Assembly (NCBI RefSeq): GCF_004310665.1
Contig: NZ_SIXF01000032.1
Span: forward strand, 1 to 64,000
From: Pedobacter kyonggii
GTDB lineage: Bacteria > Bacteroidota > Bacteroidia > Sphingobacteriales > Sphingobacteriaceae
Direction: 5' to 3'
DNA: 64,000 nt
Shown here: one piece after another, positions 35,833-43,126 of the stretch
Layout: each line of letters begins with the position of its first letter
Position numbering within the stretch: the first letter of the stretch is position 1
The notes under the pieces: model-generated
Told to the model about the DNA's origin: nothing
The model's database searches: none
What the model saw: only the letters and a program-made list of their open reading frames with translations
Made by a program: the position numbers and the translations under genes

Positions 35833-36339
35833 ATGGCATCGCAATTACTTATTCTCAACAAGAAACAAATTCAGCAGAAAATAGATCGTATCGCTTATCA
35901 GATTTTAGAAGATAACCTGAATGAGAAAGAAGTGGTGCTTGCCGGTATTTGGGACCGTGGTTACAAACTAGCGCTAAGATTAGAAAAAGTGCTTAAAAAG
36001 ATTTCGGGCTTTAAATTAACCTTATTGCGTATCGACCTGCAGAAAGAAAGCAGCAAATTGGTTGCTTCGACAGATCTGGATGAAAGCCATTGGAAAAACA
36101 AGGTGATTATTATCGTTGATGATGTGTTGAACAGCGGTAAAACGCTTGCTTATGGTTTAGGCGTTTTCTTAAATACCCCACATAAAAAAATCCGCACAGT
36201 AGTTTTGGTTGATCGAAGCCATAAAATTTTCCCTATTGCCACCGATTTCGTTGGCCTTGAACTGGCTACCATCTTAAAAGAACATGTAGATGTGGTAATG
36301 GATGTGGAAGGTGAAGAAGATCGGGTTTATTTGAGCTAA
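35833..36339 (+). CDS. PyrR-like phosphoribosyltransferase
   Basis: A 168-residue type I PRTase fold protein. VIIIVDDVLNSGKTL is the PRPP-binding motif; VVLVDRSHKIFPIATDFVGLELAT resembles the PyrR family signature. PyrR regulates pyrimidine genes or acts as uracil phosphoribosyltransferase, but Bacteroidota PyrR-like proteins are often of unknown substrate. ATG 35833 (MASQLLIL) is chosen over an upstream in-frame ATG at 35782 whose hydrophobic extension is not part of the family. No pyrimidine gene is adjacent. Confidence 0.8.
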   Translation: MASQLLILNKKQIQQKIDRIAYQILEDNLNEKEVVLAGIWDRGYKLALRLEKVLKKISGFKLTLLRIDLQKESSKLVASTDLDESHWKNKVIIIVDDVLNSGKTLAYGLGVFLNTPHKKIRTVVLVDRSHKIFPIATDFVGLELATILKEHVDVVMDVEGEEDRVYLS

Positions 36340-36424
36340 GTTGTTGCTTTATAGTAACGACTTTTGAAATAAATAATCTGTAATTGCTTTAAGTATTTTT
36401 AATATTTTCAATTTATTTCGGGTT

Positions 36425-36811
36425 ATGAGTGAAAATTTCGTTATCATTCCAAAAACGGATAAAATAATCCTCTACTCATTATTCTCCCTACCATTAATAT
36501 TTCTTATTGTCGTGTTTTTCTCAGGGCTTTTTGGGAAAACAAGAAAAGAGTTAATGCTGGAGGATTGTTTGTCAGAAAATTTTACAGGCAGGGTAGATTC
36601 TTTATTTTGGGATAAGCAAAATCATAATGTAAAAACGGCTATTTTGAGTAATGGTTATAGATATCAAATATTTCCTAATTGGGAATTAAAAATTAAACAT
36701 GGTGATTCACTGTCTAAAAAAATTAAAACTCTTCATGTAGAGTTATTTCGAAATCATAAAAGAGTTGATGTTTTAGACTATAATCAGCAAATTAATAATT
36801 TCATAGAATAA
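36425..36811 (+). CDS. Hypothetical membrane-anchored protein
   Basis: A 128-residue protein with one N-terminal membrane span (IILYSLFSLPLIFLIVVFFSGLF, about residues 14-36) and a soluble C-terminal domain of beta strands (GRVDSLFWDKQNHNVKTAILSNGYRYQIFPNW). AT-rich codon use. I recognise no domain. It lies just upstream of the carotenoid genes, separated by 44 bases, but nothing links it to them. Confidence 0.6.
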   Translation: MSENFVIIPKTDKIILYSLFSLPLIFLIVVFFSGLFGKTRKELMLEDCLSENFTGRVDSLFWDKQNHNVKTAILSNGYRYQIFPNWELKIKHGDSLSKKIKTLHVELFRNHKRVDVLDYNQQINNFIE

Positions 36812-36855
36812 CCTCCATATTTGCAATTCACCTCAATTTTTTGCAATTTCCCGAA

Positions 36856-37479
36856 ATGTATCAGCCCAGAAAAAATAATTTGATCTTCAGCTTTTTCTCC
36901 TGGTACATCCAGTTTATCATCAAAAAAGATTTTTCGGCTTTTAAATATGGTGAGGTGGAAATTAAACAAGATGCTGCTATATTGGTTTTGGCCAATCATT
37001 TTAGCTGGTGGGATGGTTTTTTCCTCTTTTACATCAACAAAAAAGTATTTAAGAAACAATTTCATGTTCTGGTGAATGCCGAAAACTATACTAAAGTTGG
37101 TTTTCTAAAGTATCTTGGTGCTTTTGCTGCCGAAAATAAAGGCAAAGATGTTTTAGAAACCCTGAATTATGCAGGCAAACTGTTAGATAACCCCCAAAAT
37201 TTGGTGCTTGTATTCCCTCAGGGTAAATTATACTCGAATCATCTAAAAAATATCAGTTTCGAAAAAGGCGTGATGCAGATGATCAATGCCAGTCAGAAAA
37301 AAATCAATATTATTTTTGCCGCCACCTTTATTGATTTTTTTGCGAAAAGAAAGCCCTCAGCCTATACTTACTTGCAGCATTGGGAGAATGAAGAATATGT
37401 AAGTTTGCAATTGCTGAAAAGTGCCTATAATAAACATTACGATCAATCGGTTGTTAAACAAACTCAGCTAATTGGATGA
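36856..37479 (+). CDS. PlsC-like acyltransferase, possible carotenoid glycoside acyltransferase
   Basis: A 207-residue lysophospholipid-acyltransferase-fold protein. The catalytic HX4D motif is NHFSWWD (His48 and Asp53) and the second motif is VFPQGK (residues 119-124). The family esterifies glycerol phosphates or, in CruD-like and CrtO-like cases, the sugar of carotenoid glycosides. Its stop overlaps the start of a glycosyltransferase (ATGA, 4 bases), and that gene overlaps cruF. This gene order is the basis for suggesting it acylates a carotenoid glycoside (inference). A TTG at 36841 would add five residues. Confidence 0.78.
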   Translation: MYQPRKNNLIFSFFSWYIQFIIKKDFSAFKYGEVEIKQDAAILVLANHFSWWDGFFLFYINKKVFKKQFHVLVNAENYTKVGFLKYLGAFAAENKGKDVLETLNYAGKLLDNPQNLVLVFPQGKLYSNHLKNISFEKGVMQMINASQKKINIIFAATFIDFFAKRKPSAYTYLQHWENEEYVSLQLLKSAYNKHYDQSVVKQTQLIG

Positions 37480-38573
37480 CAATTTTTATTTACGCCGTTT
37501 TAATTTTCCTGGTGATCAGATTTTCGGTTACTGTTTTCAATTTCCTTTCTAACCCTAAGTTGCCGAGAGTGGTTAAACACTATCATGATAAGGTTTCGAT
37601 CCTAATTCCTGCAAGAAACGAAGCAGCGGATATTTTAGAATTGCTCGTTTCAATAAAAAATCAGGATTACACCAATTATGAAGTTATTGTTTTGGATGAT
37701 AGCAGCGATGACAATACTTTCGGTATAGTCGAAAATTTTTGCCGTACGAACCCGCAATTTAAAGTGGTAAGCGGTAAAGCGCTGCCTCAAAACTGGCTGG
37801 GGAAAAATTATGCCTGCCACCAGCTTAGCGAATTGGCTACGGGGAAATATCTTTTGTTTATCGACGCAGACGAATCAGTAAAAAGAGGATTGATCAATAG
37901 CCTGATCAACCGGATGGAAATAGGTGGCCTGGCTTTGTTAAGTGTTTTTACCAACCAAACTATAAAATCGATAGGCGAGTGGTTAACGGTGCCCTTAATG
38001 CATTTTATATTGCTAAATTTATTGCCCTTGCGATTGGTTAAACTTTCAAAAAAACCGGCATTTGCAGCGGCAAGCGGACAGTGCATGTTTTTTAATGCCA
38101 ATAATTACAAAGAAAACCGTTGGCACGAGCGGGTTAAACGCCAGGTTGTAGAAGATGTGGAGATTATGAAGTTGGTAAAACATGAAAAACTGAATGCCGA
38201 AGCCCTTTTGGCCAACGGACTGATCTATTGCAGGATGTACAAGAATTTAGGAGAAGGCTTAAACGGTTTTAGTAAAAATTTACTGGCAGGTTTTGGTAAT
38301 AACATCATAATATTATTACTTTACCAGCTTTTGGTAACTGTAGGGCCAGTAATTTTAATCTTAAACTTTAATATTGCTTTACTTGTATTACCATTAACTT
38401 TAATAGTATTAAGTAGAATGATGATCTCCTATTTATCGGGACAAAATGTTTTAATAAATCTGATTTTACATCCCTTACAGATGTTGTTCTTCTTAATAAT
38501 TTCATTCATTTCTATAAAAAAACATATTTTTAAAACGAGCACATGGAAGGGCAGAACGATCAAAACGATTTAA
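37476..38573 (+). CDS. Family 2 glycosyltransferase, possible carotenoid glycosyltransferase (CruC/CrtQ-like)
   Basis: A 365-residue membrane-associated GT2 enzyme. An N-terminal span (residues 4-24) precedes the GT-A domain: VSILIPARNEAADILELL, EVIVLDDSSDDNT, LPQNWLGKNYACHQL and the acidic FIDADE with Asp130 and Asp132. Two to three membrane spans follow at the C-terminus. The LPxxWxGKxxAC motif is shared by carotenoid glucosyltransferases of the CruC/CrtQ type. It overlaps the acyltransferase by 4 bases and cruF by 31 bases, strong evidence for coupled expression. Likely substrate: the 1'-hydroxyl of a monocyclic carotenoid (inference). Confidence 0.8.
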   Translation: MTIFIYAVLIFLVIRFSVTVFNFLSNPKLPRVVKHYHDKVSILIPARNEAADILELLVSIKNQDYTNYEVIVLDDSSDDNTFGIVENFCRTNPQFKVVSGKALPQNWLGKNYACHQLSELATGKYLLFIDADESVKRGLINSLINRMEIGGLALLSVFTNQTIKSIGEWLTVPLMHFILLNLLPLRLVKLSKKPAFAAASGQCMFFNANNYKENRWHERVKRQVVEDVEIMKLVKHEKLNAEALLANGLIYCRMYKNLGEGLNGFSKNLLAGFGNNIIILLLYQLLVTVGPVILILNFNIALLVLPLTLIVLSRMMISYLSGQNVLINLILHPLQMLFFLIISFISIKKHIFKTSTWKGRTIKTI

Positions 38574-39217
38574 AGGTTAAAAGGATTGCAGTTGCGATAA
38601 TTGTCGTTTTTCACATGGTTGGTTTGCTTGGCTTTTTAATTCCAGTTGCCCAGCCTTATTTTATCAAACTGGTTCCCTTTCATTTGTTGCTGATGTTTGC
38701 TGTAATTGTTTTTTCGTACAATGCCGATGTGAAACGTTTATTGTTGCTGGTTTCGGGTGTATTTCTCTGTGGTTTTTTAGTCGAGGTATTGGGCGTACAT
38801 ACGGGAAAGATATTTGGTAGTTATTATTACGGCGATACATTGGGATATAAAGTTGCTGCAGTTCCGTTATTGATGGGTGTAAATTGGGTAATCCTTATTT
38901 TCAGTGTTGGACAAATGATGAAAAGTATGAAAATCAGACATAGTATTCTGGCTTCTGTCCTTGGCGCTTTTATATTGGTAGGTTTCGATTTCTTTTTGGA
39001 GCCTGTAGCCATGAAATTTAACTACTGGCAGTGGGACTGGCATGAAATCCCTGTTCAGAATTATGTGGCCTGGTTTATTGTTTCGGTAATTTTGTTAAAG
39101 TTTTACTATGCTTTGGGCCTAAAGCAACAGAAATATATTGGTACTATAATGTTTGTTTCACAGCTAATCTTTTTTGTTGTCTTATACATGACAACCGGAA
39201 CAAATATTTTTGCTTAA
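38543..39217 (+). CDS. cruF: CruF-like carotenoid 1',2'-hydratase
   Basis: A 224-residue polytopic protein with about seven hydrophobic segments, family DUF422/carotenoid biosynthesis protein. VEVLGVHTGKIFGSYYYGDTLGYKVAAVPLLMGVNWVILIF and VGFDFFLEPVAMKFNYWQW are diagnostic. CruF adds water across the 1',2' double bond of gamma-carotene or a related psi end, giving the tertiary alcohol that CrtD-type desaturases and glycosyltransferases then use. Its start lies 31 bases inside the glycosyltransferase gene. Downstream is a toxin-antitoxin remnant that separates it from ispH and crtW. Confidence 0.9.
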   Translation: MEGQNDQNDLKVKRIAVAIIVVFHMVGLLGFLIPVAQPYFIKLVPFHLLLMFAVIVFSYNADVKRLLLLVSGVFLCGFLVEVLGVHTGKIFGSYYYGDTLGYKVAAVPLLMGVNWVILIFSVGQMMKSMKIRHSILASVLGAFILVGFDFFLEPVAMKFNYWQWDWHEIPVQNYVAWFIVSVILLKFYYALGLKQQKYIGTIMFVSQLIFFVVLYMTTGTNIFA

Positions 39218-39248
39218 TTTTGTAAGGTTATTTAATTAATTTTATAAT

Positions 39249-39455
39249 ATGGAAACACTAATCGTACAGCCTAAAAATAAAAAACAGCTTTTGGCAGTTG
39301 AGGCCGTGTTACAAGCATTGAACGTAACTTTTAAAAAAGAGAAAGGCTACAGTCCTGAATTTATAAATGAAATAGCTAAAGGGGAAGAAGATGTAAAAAA
39401 TGGACGTTTAACAAGGGTTAAGGATGTTCAAAATATATGGAAAAGTATTTTGTAG
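39249..39455 (+). CDS. Antitoxin-like protein (DUF2683) of a YoeB-type module
   Basis: A 68-residue protein (METLIVQPKNKKQLLAVEAVLQALNVTFKKE...), with an N-terminal beta strand and helix and a charged C-terminal tail (ARGEEDVKNGRLTRVKDVQNIWKSIL-like; here AKGEEDVKNGRLTR). The pattern is that of Bacteroidota DUF2683 antitoxins, which are encoded just before Txe/YoeB toxins. Its 3' end overlaps the toxin start by 19 bases, as in intact modules. Since the toxin is frameshifted, this antitoxin may now be free-standing. Confidence 0.82.
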   Translation: METLIVQPKNKKQLLAVEAVLQALNVTFKKEKGYSPEFINEIAKGEEDVKNGRLTRVKDVQNIWKSIL

Positions 39456-39717
39456 ACATTACGGATCAGGCTAAAAAACAATTGGCTGAGATCCTTAAGT
39501 CAGGAGATAAAGCTTCCATTAAAAAACTCCAGTAAATTTTATAGAATTAAGTATTCATCCGGCATCAGGCGTAGGTAAGCCTGAAAAGTTAAAATTTGAA
39601 TTTTCTGGCTATTGGTCAAGACAAATAAATAAAAAAGATAGATTAGTCTATAGAATCGATGAAGAGATTATTACTGTATTTGTAATTTCTGCAAAGGGAC
39701 ATTACCACGATAAATAA
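39437..39717 (+). pseudogene. Txe/YoeB family toxin, frameshifted
   Basis: The first frame reads MEKYFVDITDQAKKQLAEIL...ASIKKLQ and stops at 39533 after 32 residues. The adjacent frame continues the family sequence to the end at 39717: [40 protein letters not shown] and [11 protein letters not shown]. The active-site Arg (KKDRLVYR) and C-terminal HY of YoeB RNases are kept. The break lies at the A6 run 39521-39526; one extra A would restore a single frame of about 93 codons. So this is a recent inactivation, a phase-variable or slippage site, or a sequencing error. YoeB cuts mRNA in the ribosome. Confidence 0.88.
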
Positions 39718-39733
39718 CTAATCCTGAGAAAAA

Positions 39734-40585
39734 ATGAGTAATTTAAACTTAGAGGTCAACATCGATAAATCATCAGGCTTTTGTTTTGGCGTAGTATATG
39801 CCATAGAAATGGCCGAAGATATTCTGGATAACGAAGGTTATTTATATTGCCTAGGCGATATTGTGCATAATGATGAAGAAGTAGAGCGTTTAACCAATCG
39901 CGGATTAAAAATTATCGATCACGAAGTGTTAAAAAACTTAAGAGACGAAAAGGTTTTAATTAGAGCTCATGGTGAGGCGCCCTCAACCTATCAACTGGCT
40001 TTAGAAAATAACCTGACTTTAATAGATGCTTCATGCCCTGTTGTGCTGAAATTACAGAACAGGATTAAAAATTCGCATGATGACGATGAGCAAGTACTTA
40101 TTTTTGGTAAGCATGGGCATGCCGAGGTAATCGGATTACAAGGCCAAACAGATGGTAAGGCAATTGTTTTTCAGGATCTGTCCGAGCTGGATAATGTAGA
40201 ATTGCCTGCTAAATTTACCCTATATAGCCAAACCACTAAAAGCACCGATAAATTCTATCACATTAAAGATGAATTATTGAGCCGTGGTTATGAAGTTAAG
40301 GCCAACGATACCATTTGCCGGCAAGTATCTAACCGTTACGAAGAGCTGGAAGATTTTGTAAGTCATTATGATAAAATCGTTTTCGTATCAGGCAAGAAAT
40401 CGTCTAATGGTAAAGTGCTCTACGATGTTTGTAAAAAACACAACGATGATTCTTATTTCATTTCGAATGTTGAAGAGCTAGATCAAACTTGGTTTAATGA
40501 AAACGATAAAGTTGGCATCTGCGGTGCTACATCTACACCAATGTGGCTGATGGAAAAGGTTAAAGCCGCTTTGGAAAAATACTAG
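39734..40585 (+). CDS. ispH: 4-hydroxy-3-methylbut-2-enyl diphosphate reductase
   Basis: A 283-residue Fe-S enzyme, last step of the MEP pathway, making IPP and DMAPP. The three iron-sulfur ligands are Cys17 (SGFCFGV), Cys101 (DASCPVV) and Cys195 (DTICRQVSNR). RAHGEAP contains a substrate-binding His, GKHGHAEVIGL a second, and CGATSTP is the C-terminal substrate loop. Normal length. Its location between cruF and crtW ties precursor supply to carotenoid synthesis, though ispH is also an essential housekeeping gene. Preceded by the toxin remnant (16 bases) and followed by a family B repeat. Confidence 0.96.
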   Translation: MSNLNLEVNIDKSSGFCFGVVYAIEMAEDILDNEGYLYCLGDIVHNDEEVERLTNRGLKIIDHEVLKNLRDEKVLIRAHGEAPSTYQLALENNLTLIDASCPVVLKLQNRIKNSHDDDEQVLIFGKHGHAEVIGLQGQTDGKAIVFQDLSELDNVELPAKFTLYSQTTKSTDKFYHIKDELLSRGYEVKANDTICRQVSNRYEELEDFVSHYDKIVFVSGKKSSNGKVLYDVCKKHNDDSYFISNVEELDQTWFNENDKVGICGATSTPMWLMEKVKAALEKY

Positions 40586-40600
40586 ATTTATCAAGAGAGG

Positions 40601-40668
40601 CGTCACCCTGAATTTAGTTCAGGGTCTATACATCGAGTAAAGATGCTGAAACAAGTTCAGCATGACGA
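40601..40668. repeat. Short palindromic repeat, family B copy 4
   Basis: cgtcaccctgaatttagttc at the left and gaaacaagttcagcatgacg at the right mirror each other imperfectly. It fills the ispH-crtW gap and ends 15 bases before the crtW start. Confidence 0.8.
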
Positions 40669-40683
40669 AATAAATAAAAGCCA

Positions 40684-41358
40684 TTGAAAACTATAAAACC
40701 ACATACCGGAATTCTGGTTGCGTTAACCGTAATTGTTTGTTGGTTTGTTTCTCTTTATTTCTTGCTTACATGGAATTTTGCCTGGAGCAATCCCTTGGTT
40801 TATCTGATGATTATTGTTCAGATGCATTTGTATACTGGTTTGTTTATTACAGCCCACGATGCTATGCACGGAACGATATCGCCGAACAAAAACGCAAATA
40901 ATGTTATTGGCTATCTTTCTGTTTTTCTCTACGCAGGCTTTTTTTATAACCGTTTGTATGCGAAACATCACCAGCATCACCGTCATGTACATACCGAAAA
41001 CGATCCGGATTTTGCACCACATGGCTTTTGGAAATGGTATTTCCGTTTCATGCTAAATTATGTCACGATAATTCAATTGGTAATTATGGCGATAGCTTAT
41101 AATGTGTTGAAAATCTGGATTGATGAAAAGAACCTGTTGTTGTTTTGGGTATTACCATCCTTATTAAGCACTTTTCAGCTATTTTATTTCGGAACCTATT
41201 TGCCGCATAAGGGAGAGCACGATAATGAATATCATTCTTCTACCTTACGGAAAAATCATTTTGTTGCCTTCATCACCTGTTACTTTTTTGGTTATCATTT
41301 AGAACATCATCAAAAACCAGGCATGCCCTGGTGGCAACTGTATAAAGCAAAAGATTGA
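40684..41358 (+). CDS. crtW: Beta-carotene ketolase-like membrane desaturase (CrtW-type)
   Basis: A 224-residue integral membrane di-iron enzyme of the fatty acid desaturase/hydroxylase superfamily. The His motifs are HDAMHG (58-63), HHQHHRH (95-101) and GYHLEHHQ (203-210), with DPDFAPHGFW and YFGTYLPHKGEH between them. This set fits CrtW-type 4,4'-ketolases that oxidise the beta ring of carotenes. Hydroxylase CrtZ or a plain desaturase are less likely. The only possible start near the N-terminus is TTG 40684, just after a repeat, so the promoter or true start may have been altered by the repeat. Confidence 0.83.
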   Translation: MKTIKPHTGILVALTVIVCWFVSLYFLLTWNFAWSNPLVYLMIIVQMHLYTGLFITAHDAMHGTISPNKNANNVIGYLSVFLYAGFFYNRLYAKHHQHHRHVHTENDPDFAPHGFWKWYFRFMLNYVTIIQLVIMAIAYNVLKIWIDEKNLLLFWVLPSLLSTFQLFYFGTYLPHKGEHDNEYHSSTLRKNHFVAFITCYFFGYHLEHHQKPGMPWWQLYKAKD

Positions 41359-41601
41359 TTTTATCCGTGATGTTGGATGTTACCATTTGACACTAACTAG
41401 TTTCCTAATAATATTTTACTTGTTCAAATTGCCAGATAGTAAAATCTACAGCATGCTGATGAATTCACTGACTATTGCTCGATAGCCTATGGAAGTATGA
41501 AATAATATTTTTTGACTAAAAAATGTTTGCAATCACATTTTAAGCATAGGGAAAAAACAATAAAAAGGCGATATTTGCGCCACGAAACATATTCTTTATA
41601 G

Positions 41602-42612
41602 ATGAGCAAAAAGGGAATTTTACTGGTAAATTTAGGAACACCTGATAGTCCGGCAACGGCAGATGTGAGAAAATATTTAGATCAATTTTTAATGGACGAG
41701 CGGGTAATCGATATCCCTAAGTTAAACAGGACATTATTGGTTAAAGGTATTATTGTTCCTTTCCGTAGCCCTAAAACAGCTAAATTATATAAAGAAATCT
41801 GGAACGAAAATGGTTCACCGCTTTTGTATTACAGTAGGTTACAGGCTAAAATGCTGCAAGAAAGATTGGGAGACGATTATCATGTAGAACTTGCCATGCG
41901 TTATCAAAGTCCGTCAATCGAATCGGCGCTGACAAACTTAAAAGCAGGTTTGGTAGAGAGCATTCAGGTTATCCCGATGTTTCCTCAATATGCCTCTGCA
42001 AGCACAGGCTCGGTAATGCAATTGGTAATGGAGCTGGTGAGCAAATGGCCAACGGTTCCACCAATATCGTTTGTTAATTCATTCCATGATAACGAACTGA
42101 TGATTAAAGTTTTTGCAGAAAATGCTAGAAAACATCAGGTAGAAAGCTACGATCACGTGTTGTTTAGCTTCCATGGCTTACCTGAGCGTCAATTGCTAAA
42201 GTGCGATCATACTGGAAGTTACTGTTTGAAAAGTGCCGATTGCTGCCAGACATTAAATGATACCAATAAATTCTGTTATTCTGCACAAGGACATGATACG
42301 GCCAGATTAATTGCCAAAGAATTAAATCTGTCAAAAAATCAATATACCGTTTGTTTCCAATCGCGATTAGGTAAAGAGCCATGGGTACAGCCCTATACTA
42401 CCGATGTGCTGAAGAAATTAGCTGGCGAAGGCAAAAAACGTCTTTTGGTTTTTAGTCCTGCTTTTGTGGCCGATTGTTTAGAAACGCTTTACGAAATCAC
42501 GGTAGAGTACCATGAAGAGTTTAAGGCTTTAGGTGGCGAACATGTTCAGCTGGTTGAAAGTTTAAACGATAGTCCTGTGTTTATCGAGGCTTTGGCCGGA
42601 ATAGTTAAATAG
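41602..42612 (+). CDS. hemH: Ferrochelatase
   Basis: A 336-residue enzyme that inserts Fe2+ into protoporphyrin IX to make protoheme. The N-terminal GILLVNLGTPDSPATADVRKYLDQFL and the catalytic FSFHGLPERQL are conserved. A Cys-rich stretch (KCDHTGSYCLKSADCCQTL) is typical of soluble Bacteroidota and other bacterial forms; QSRLGKEPWVQPYT and SPAFVADCLETLYEI are also conserved. Normal length. Followed 7 bases later by gluconokinase. A partial promoter-like GATATTTG lies at about 41569. Confidence 0.96.
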   Translation: MSKKGILLVNLGTPDSPATADVRKYLDQFLMDERVIDIPKLNRTLLVKGIIVPFRSPKTAKLYKEIWNENGSPLLYYSRLQAKMLQERLGDDYHVELAMRYQSPSIESALTNLKAGLVESIQVIPMFPQYASASTGSVMQLVMELVSKWPTVPPISFVNSFHDNELMIKVFAENARKHQVESYDHVLFSFHGLPERQLLKCDHTGSYCLKSADCCQTLNDTNKFCYSAQGHDTARLIAKELNLSKNQYTVCFQSRLGKEPWVQPYTTDVLKKLAGEGKKRLLVFSPAFVADCLETLYEITVEYHEEFKALGGEHVQLVESLNDSPVFIEALAGIVK

Positions 42613-42619
42613 TTTAGAT

Positions 42620-43126
42620 ATGGCGAGCTTTATTATTTTAATGGGCGTTTCTGGAAGTGGTAAAACAGTAGTTGGTAAAGCTTTGGCCCTGAGAATAAAT
42701 GCTGAATTTATAGATGGGGATAACCTGCATTCGCAACGTAATGTAGATAAAATGGCTGCCGGAATTCCACTAACAGATGCTGATCGTTTAGATTGGCTAC
42801 AACTGATTGCGAAAGTTGGCCGTGAACATGTTGCTCATGGAGCAACATGCATTATTGCCTGTTCTGCACTTAAAAAATCTTACCGTGATCTGTTGAGAAC
42901 TGATAATGAATCAATCCGCTTTGTTTATTTAAAAGGAAATTTCGATTTAATCCACGATCGGATTGCTAAGCGATCTCATCAGTACATGCCTTCCAGTTTA
43001 TTGAAAAGCCAGTTTGAAACATTGGAAGAACCTCAGGCTGATGAACAAGATGTGATAGCGGTTTCGATTGATCAGGGTATTCCCCAAATTGTGGAAGAAA
43101 TTGCTAAGGCTGATCTGATTTCGTAA
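42620..43126 (+). CDS. gntK: Gluconokinase
   Basis: A 168-residue P-loop kinase phosphorylating D-gluconate to 6-phosphogluconate. Walker A is GVSGSGKTVVGKAL; FIDGDNLHSQRNVDKMAAGIPLTDADRLDWL is the family signature; CSALKKSYRDLLR and the lid HQYMPSSLLKSQFETLE follow. The gluconate transporter is not adjacent. It is close behind hemH (7 bases) and its last 23 bases overlap the end of the convergent waaA gene. Confidence 0.94.
   Translation: MASFIILMGVSGSGKTVVGKALALRINAEFIDGDNLHSQRNVDKMAAGIPLTDADRLDWLQLIAKVGREHVAHGATCIIACSALKKSYRDLLRTDNESIRFVYLKGNFDLIHDRIAKRSHQYMPSSLLKSQFETLEEPQADEQDVIAVSIDQGIPQIVEEIAKADLIS

Noticed and set aside
36841-36855. TTG start for the acyltransferase
   Set aside because: Possible, but the ATG five codons later is a better start and loses no conserved residues.
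39437-39717. Programmed -1 frameshift as the normal way to make the toxin
   Set aside because: The A6 run allows slipping, but no downstream stimulator structure is evident and YoeB genes are not known to use frameshifting; kept only as an alternative.
706-40668. CRISPR array
   Set aside because: The repeats are long, few, widely spaced and palindromic; no cas genes are present.
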